Source: Candidatus Moraniibacteriota bacterium (GTDB taxonomy: Bacteria > Patescibacteriota > Minisyncoccia > Moranbacterales > UBA2206). From it: a stretch of 15,750 nt of DNA. Positions 11,465 through 15,750 of this stretch are shown here, piece by piece (position 1 is the first letter of the stretch; each line of letters begins with the position of its first letter). Below the pieces are notes generated by a model. That model had not been told where the DNA came from and made no database searches. It was given only the letters and a program-made list of their open reading frames with translations. Made by a program: the position numbers and the translations under genes. The DNA lies in the NCBI GenBank assembly GCA_003543115.1, contig DPJH01000026.1:1-15750 (forward strand). Reading direction: 5' to 3'.

Positions 11465-14203
11465 ATGGAGAAAAAAACATACAACATGTCTTGCGAGGAA
11501 GTCTTGCAAAAATTTTCTTCTCATAAAGACGGCCTTTCTGAAAATGAGGCGAAAATAAGATTGAAAGAAACCGGATTCAACCATTTGCAGAAAAAAACCA
11601 ACTGGAAGTGGGTCAAGCTTGTTTGGAATCAGTTTGATGACGCTTTGGTGTGGATTCTTTTAATTGCAGCTCTTCTAGCTTCTTTTTTTCATGAGTGGAG
11701 GGATGTGACTATAATTCTCATTATTATTTTAATTAATGCTATTATCGGGTTTTTACAGGAATTCAAGGCGGAAAGAATTTTAGATCAAATTAAGAATTTA
11801 ACTGCGGAAAAAGCTTTAGTTTTTCGCGATGGAGAAAAAAAGCAGATCGATACCCAATTTATTGTTCCTGGAGATGTCGTATTTGTATCTAGTGGCGATT
11901 GTGTTCCGGCTGATGGATATATATTAGAAAGTTATGATCTCAATGTGAACAGTTTCATTTTTACTGGAGAATCAAGAGCTGAAATCAAAGAAGCAAAAAT
12001 TATTTCTGATCTCGATGTGTCTCTGGCTGATATTGATAACATGGTTTTTATGGGAGAAACTGTCGCTATCGGTGAGGCAAATTTTTTGGTAACCGGAACA
12101 GGAATGCAAACAGAATTAGGGAGAATTGCCCATATGACCCAAGAAATTAAGGAGGAAATGACTCCCATGCAAGAGAAGATGAGGCTACTTGGGAGAAGCA
12201 TCACTACTGTTTCTGTTTTAATCGGATGCCTGGTTTTGATTGTGGGCCAATATTTCCATATGTCCCTCTATCAAAATTTTCTCTTTGCCCTTGCTTTGTC
12301 TGTTTCTGTCGTGCCCGAGGGATTGCCGGCGGCTATTTCAGTGGCGCTGACCATGGGGATGAAAAAACTTCTAAAAAGCAATGTTTTAGCAAAGAAGTTG
12401 AGTGCGGTCGAAACCTTGGGATCGGTGGGTATTATTTGTTCGGACAAAACCGGCACCATAACACAAAACGAACTGACTGTAACCAAGGTGGTGGTCAATA
12501 ATGAAATAATCGATGTCACAGGAGTCGGATATAATCCAATAGGAAATTTTTTACAAGCAGGAAAAATAATAAATCCTCAGGAAACAAAAAACTTAGAGCT
12601 TCTTTTTAAGATCGGAACCTTATGCAATGATGCTAGTTTGATCAGAAAAGAAAACCGCTATGAAATTTTGGGCGACCCGACAGAAGGCGCAATTATTGTG
12701 GCGGGAAAAAAATTCAATCCCAAAAAAGACTTCTATGTTTTGAAAGAAAGGAAAATAACAGAAAATCCCTTTTCTTCAGATAGGATGCGAATGAGCGTTG
12801 TATATAAAAACTCAAACGTCAATTCTTTTGTCAAGGGTTCGCCAGATGTCTTATTGGAACTTTGCACTCACAAAGTTATCGGAGATGAAAAGAGCCATTT
12901 TTCAATGGAGGAAAAAGAATCAGTAAGAAAGATTTATGATCAAATGTCTTCCGAGGCTCTTCGAGTGTTGGCTTTTGCTTATAGAAATTTAGATGATATC
13001 GCAGAAGAGCCGATCTTTGCTAAGACTATGGCAGGAGAGGCAGAAAAAAACCTTATGTGGGTGGGAATGATGGCCATGATAGATCCGGCTCGAACCGGAG
13101 TGGAAAAAGCTATTTCCAATTGCAAAAAATTAGGAATAAAGGTGGTTATGATAACAGGTGATTATGAAATTACGGCCAGTGCGATTGCAAGAAATGTAAA
13201 TCTCATTGAAAAAGAGGAGGATTGTGAAGTTATCAGCGGAAAAACACTGGACAAATTGAATGATCAGGAAATATTTAAAAAAATAAAAAATAAAGACATT
13301 GTTTTTGCTCGCATTGCTCCGGAACAAAAATTGCGTATCGCGACAATTCTTAAAGAGAATGGGGAAATAATTGCCATGACGGGCGATGGAGTCAATGATG
13401 CTCCAGCTCTTAAAAAAGCTGATATCGGAATTGCCATGGGAGTGGTGGGAACGGATGTTTCCAAAGAAGCGGCTGATATGATTTTATTGGATGACAATTT
13501 TATTTCTATCGTGAAAGCCATTAAAGAGGGAAGGACGATTTTTCGCAATCTGCAGAAATTTGTACATTATGTGCTCACATCCAATGCCAGCGAACTTTTT
13601 ACGATTATTTTCGGCGTGATTTTACAAATTCCGTCTCCCATGACGGCTATTCAAATTTTGGCTACTGATTTAGGAACAGATCTCTTGCCTTCTTTCGCAT
13701 TGGGTTTCGAACCGGATGAACCGGAGAACAAGAAAAATATGAGAAACAGTACAAGCAAGAATATCATGACTTTTGCAGGATTTAGGCGTATACTGTATTT
13801 GGGAGTGATAATGGCCACCGGAGCAGTAATTGCTTTTGTTTGGTCTTTGATGAGAAAAGGTTGGCAGTTCGGAGAGGATCTTGACTACGAAAGTTTGGTT
13901 TATATCCAATCGACTACGGCAGCCTATGCAGTTATTTCTATGACTCAAATGGCCAATCTTCTGCAATCAAGAAGTGAAAGATTTTCTCCGTTTGAATTGG
14001 GGTTTTTAAAAAATCTCTATGTTTTGGGAGCAATGTTGATTTCAATTCTGATGCTGCTTTCTTTCATGTATTTGCCGTTTTTCCAAAAATATCTGCACAT
14101 GCATCCGATTGAGTGGCAGGATTGGTTAGTGGTCTTAATAAGCTTTTTGGCAGTTTTTATTTTTGAAGAGGCCAGAAAAGGAGAGGTGAAAAAACTGAAT
14201 TAA
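11465..14203 (+). CDS. P2-type cation-transporting ATPase
   Basis: 912 residues from ATG 11465. An earlier in-frame TTG at 11420 would translate through the palindrome and is rejected. All P-type landmarks are intact: an N-terminal cation-ATPase domain (about 5-75), FTGES (T167-S170) in the actuator, PEGLP (284-288) in M4, DKTGT with the phosphorylated D327, TGDGVNDAP (639-647), and about ten membrane segments. M5 has SNASE, with Asn and Glu where SERCA binds Ca2+. M6 has T734-DLGTD-739, and this DLGTD pattern is typical of Na,K/H,K-ATPases rather than the NLVTD of SERCA. The likely ions are Ca2+ or Na+/K+; the sequence does not settle it. It sits unexpectedly between murC and murB. No Shine-Dalgarno site is visible. 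Confidence 0.93.
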   Translation: MEKKTYNMSCEEVLQKFSSHKDGLSENEAKIRLKETGFNHLQKKTNWKWVKLVWNQFDDALVWILLIAALLASFFHEWRDVTIILIIILINAIIGFLQEFKAERILDQIKNLTAEKALVFRDGEKKQIDTQFIVPGDVVFVSSGDCVPADGYILESYDLNVNSFIFTGESRAEIKEAKIISDLDVSLADIDNMVFMGETVAIGEANFLVTGTGMQTELGRIAHMTQEIKEEMTPMQEKMRLLGRSITTVSVLIGCLVLIVGQYFHMSLYQNFLFALALSVSVVPEGLPAAISVALTMGMKKLLKSNVLAKKLSAVETLGSVGIICSDKTGTITQNELTVTKVVVNNEIIDVTGVGYNPIGNFLQAGKIINPQETKNLELLFKIGTLCNDASLIRKENRYEILGDPTEGAIIVAGKKFNPKKDFYVLKERKITENPFSSDRMRMSVVYKNSNVNSFVKGSPDVLLELCTHKVIGDEKSHFSMEEKESVRKIYDQMSSEALRVLAFAYRNLDDIAEEPIFAKTMAGEAEKNLMWVGMMAMIDPARTGVEKAISNCKKLGIKVVMITGDYEITASAIARNVNLIEKEEDCEVISGKTLDKLNDQEIFKKIKNKDIVFARIAPEQKLRIATILKENGEIIAMTGDGVNDAPALKKADIGIAMGVVGTDVSKEAADMILLDDNFISIVKAIKEGRTIFRNLQKFVHYVLTSNASELFTIIFGVILQIPSPMTAIQILATDLGTDLLPSFALGFEPDEPENKKNMRNSTSKNIMTFAGFRRILYLGVIMATGAVIAFVWSLMRKGWQFGEDLDYESLVYIQSTTAAYAVISMTQMANLLQSRSERFSPFELGFLKNLYVLGAMLISILMLLSFMYLPFFQKYLHMHPIEWQDWLVVLISFLAVFIFEEARKGEVKKLN

Positions 14204-14216
14204 TATTAGTAAAATT

Positions 14217-14222
14217 TATACT
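14217..14222 (+). promoter_or_regulatory. -10-like box before murB
   Basis: TATACT ends five bases before the murB ATG (14228). The -35 region is weak. It predicts a leaderless murB message, in addition to readthrough from the ATPase gene 24 bp upstream. Confidence 0.35.
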
Positions 14223-14227
14223 TTTTT

Positions 14228-15166
14228 ATGCTGGATATCAAGAAAAATGTTTTGTTAAGCGGATATACTACGTTTAAGATTGGCGGTCCAGCCAAAGAAT
14301 TTGTCAGCGCAAGAACCAAGGAAGAGTTAATGGAAGTTTTTTCTTATGCGAAAGAAAACAATTCCAAGTGTTATGTCTTAGGAGGAGGAAGCAATGTTTT
14401 TTTTGATGATAGGGGATTTGACGGCATGGTTGTTAAGCTGGAGGGGATTAGGGATATAAACCTGTTAAATGAAAATAAGATTGCTTCTTGGGCTGGAGAG
14501 AGTTTGGGATCAGTTATCGGCTTTGCTAAAAATAACGGTCTTTGCGGCATGGAAAATTTGGCTGGCATTCCTGGAACAATTGGCGGTGCGGTGCGGGGAA
14601 ATGCGGGAGCATTTGGAATAAGCATGAGTGATTTGGTTTGTGAGGTAAATATCCTTGATGTAAAAAACTTGGAAATAAGGATAGCCATTGCTTCCGAATG
14701 CAATTTTTCCTATAGAGACAGCTTATTCAAAGAAAATAATCAATATATCGTTTTGTCAGTGGTTTTGCAGCTGCAAAAAGGAAGAAGCGATGAGATGGAA
14801 GAAAAAATTAAAGCTGTTATTCAAAAAAGAAATGAAAAACAGCCTGTTGGATGGATAGGAAGCGCGGGAAGTTTTTTTGAAAATCCTATTGTAAGCAATA
14901 AAGAACTTATTGAAAAATTTGAAAAAGAAACAGGAGTAAGAAGCCGAGACAGCAAAATTCCAGCTGGCTGGCTCATAAATCAAGCGGACCTTAAGGGTAA
15001 AAGGATCGGAGGAATTGAAATAAGCGAAAAACATGCCAATTTTCTCATAAATGTCGGGAATGCCACATCGCAAGACCTGATTATAATGTCGAGTTTTATC
15101 AAGCAGCAAGTTCGCGATAGGTTAGGAGTCCAATTGAGAGAGGAGGTTCAATATGTCGGATTTTAA
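14228..15166 (+). CDS. murB: UDP-N-acetylenolpyruvoylglucosamine reductase MurB
   Basis: A 312-residue FAD-dependent enzyme that reduces UDP-GlcNAc-enolpyruvate to UDP-MurNAc with NADPH, the step before MurC. FAD-binding features: TTFKIGGPA (14-22), LGGGSNVFFDD (51-61) and GMENLAGIPGTIGGAVRGNAGAFG (107-130). Substrate-site and catalytic residues: R163 in SYRDS; SAGSFFENP (212-220) with S215 as the likely proton donor; and the Glu in LREEV (about 303-307). AGWLINQADLKG and HANFLINVGNAT are typical of the C-terminal part. Length is normal for the shorter MurB type. It is separated from murC by the ATPase gene. No terminator is visible between it and the hibernation factor gene. Confidence 0.96.
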   Translation: MLDIKKNVLLSGYTTFKIGGPAKEFVSARTKEELMEVFSYAKENNSKCYVLGGGSNVFFDDRGFDGMVVKLEGIRDINLLNENKIASWAGESLGSVIGFAKNNGLCGMENLAGIPGTIGGAVRGNAGAFGISMSDLVCEVNILDVKNLEIRIAIASECNFSYRDSLFKENNQYIVLSVVLQLQKGRSDEMEEKIKAVIQKRNEKQPVGWIGSAGSFFENPIVSNKELIEKFEKETGVRSRDSKIPAGWLINQADLKGKRIGGIEISEKHANFLINVGNATSQDLIIMSSFIKQQVRDRLGVQLREEVQYVGF

Positions 15167-15200
15167 GTCAAAAAACAAATGACATAAAAATAAATCATCT

Positions 15201-15229
15201 TTGTACTAGACACTGGGAGCCATTAAATA
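15201..15229 (+). promoter_or_regulatory. Possible promoter of the hibernation factor gene
   Basis: TTGTAC at 15201-15206 and TAAATA at 15224-15229, 17 bp apart; both match only moderately. The start would be near 15236, about 17 bases before the ATG. Confidence 0.3.
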
Positions 15230-15252
15230 GCTAATTATTTAAAAATAAATAT

Positions 15253-15621
15253 ATGACTGTTGCAAGCGTGAACAATGTGCGTTTTATGTATAAGAACGTC
15301 AGTATTGACGAAAAAACAAAAGAATATATTTTAAAAAGATTGGAGAATGTGGATAAAGTGATAGATAAGGTTCTCCTTAAAGAAGTTGAAATTGATATGG
15401 ATAAGAAAGGAAAATTCAGAGTTGAAGTTATGATCAAGACTCCATATGAATTATTCAGGGCTGAAAATACAACAGAAAGCATCGAGGGTTCTATTGACAT
15501 AGTGATTGATGAATTGAAGATTCAGGCTACACGCGAAAAAGACAAAAGAAAAACCCTCATAAAAAGAGGAGCGCAATCCATAAAGAAAAAAATTGTCTTG
15601 GATGATGGAGCGCGATTCTGA
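15253..15621 (+). CDS. Ribosome hibernation promoting factor (HPF/RaiA family)
   Basis: A 122-residue protein matching the S30EA/sigma-54 modulation family. The N-terminal strand and helix (VRFMYKNVSIDEKTKEYILKRLENVDKVIDKV) are followed by strands with KFRVEVMIKTPYELFRAENTTESIEGSIDIVIDELKIQ, where the family's conserved acidic-aliphatic helix is recognisable. The tail (KDKRKTLIKRGAQSIKKK) is strongly basic, as expected for binding rRNA in the decoding centre. It lacks the C-terminal dimerisation domain of long HPF, so it is the short type and would stabilise idle ribosomes in stationary or starved cells. It is 86 bp after murB, possibly with its own promoter, and has a terminator of its own. 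Confidence 0.9.
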   Translation: MTVASVNNVRFMYKNVSIDEKTKEYILKRLENVDKVIDKVLLKEVEIDMDKKGKFRVEVMIKTPYELFRAENTTESIEGSIDIVIDELKIQATREKDKRKTLIKRGAQSIKKKIVLDDGARF

Positions 15622-15641
15622 TTAATAATTTGTTTATTGGC

Positions 15642-15669
15642 AAAAACCTTCCTAAAAAGAAGGTTTTTT
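15642..15669 (+). terminator. Intrinsic terminator after the hibernation factor gene
   Basis: AAAAACCTTC (15642-15651) pairs with GAAGGTTTTT (15659-15668), with a seven-base loop and a T-run. I see no gene between here and the end of the window. Confidence 0.85.
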
Positions 15670-15750
15670 ATGTCTTAAAAATCTATCGTTTAAGGTTAGA
15701 ATTAAAAAGGCAATATTAAGAATAGAAAATATATTTATAAATAGTTGTTT

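Noticed and set aside
1..15750. CRISPR arrays, insertion sequences and tRNA genes
   Set aside because: I saw no regularly spaced repeats, no transposase-like protein with terminal repeats, and no tRNA-like TTCGANNC with acceptor pairing.

Overview
The window looks like a piece of a small, AT-rich bacterial genome. The small genes, the scarcity of Shine-Dalgarno sites, and the stripped-down peptidoglycan and translation genes suggest a Candidate Phyla Radiation (Patescibacteria, Parcubacteria-like) organism. This is an inference from style, not from a marker gene. TGA is used as a normal stop (the M23 peptidase and hibernation-factor genes end in it), so the recoded Gracilibacteria/SR1 code does not apply.

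Left part (1-2616): a densely packed series of short transcription units, most with a clear promoter and an intrinsic terminator. Three carry no credible gene and look like structured non-coding RNAs (about 41-227, 1525-1792 and 2315-2555). They alternate with four small membrane proteins of unknown function (349-675, 753-1043, 1065-1418, 1892-2221). I recognise none of the RNAs: the signature sequences of RNase P RNA, tmRNA and SRP RNA are absent. This is the least explained part of the window.

Middle (2617-6379): a Nudix hydrolase, a membrane-anchored M23 peptidase and an HU-type DNA-binding protein, all on the plus strand. A class A penicillin-binding protein lies on the minus strand, and a bidirectional terminator separates it from the convergent HU gene.

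Right part (6650-15621): all plus strand. The order is khpA (KH-domain RNA-binding protein), trmD (tRNA m1G37 methyltransferase), ftsW, murG, murC, a large P-type cation ATPase, murB and a short ribosome hibernation factor. khpA-trmD looks like a remnant of the usual rpsP-khpA-rimM-trmD-rplS cluster. ftsW-murG-murC-murB is a remnant of the division and cell wall cluster, interrupted by the ATPase. A 9-bp palindrome sits just before the ATPase.

Together the window covers MurB and MurC (precursor synthesis), MurG (lipid II), FtsW and PBP1A (polymerisation and crosslinking) and an M23 hydrolase (remodelling), so the organism probably builds its own peptidoglycan. Several genes have a -10-like box only 4-9 nt before the ATG, which predicts leaderless mRNAs.
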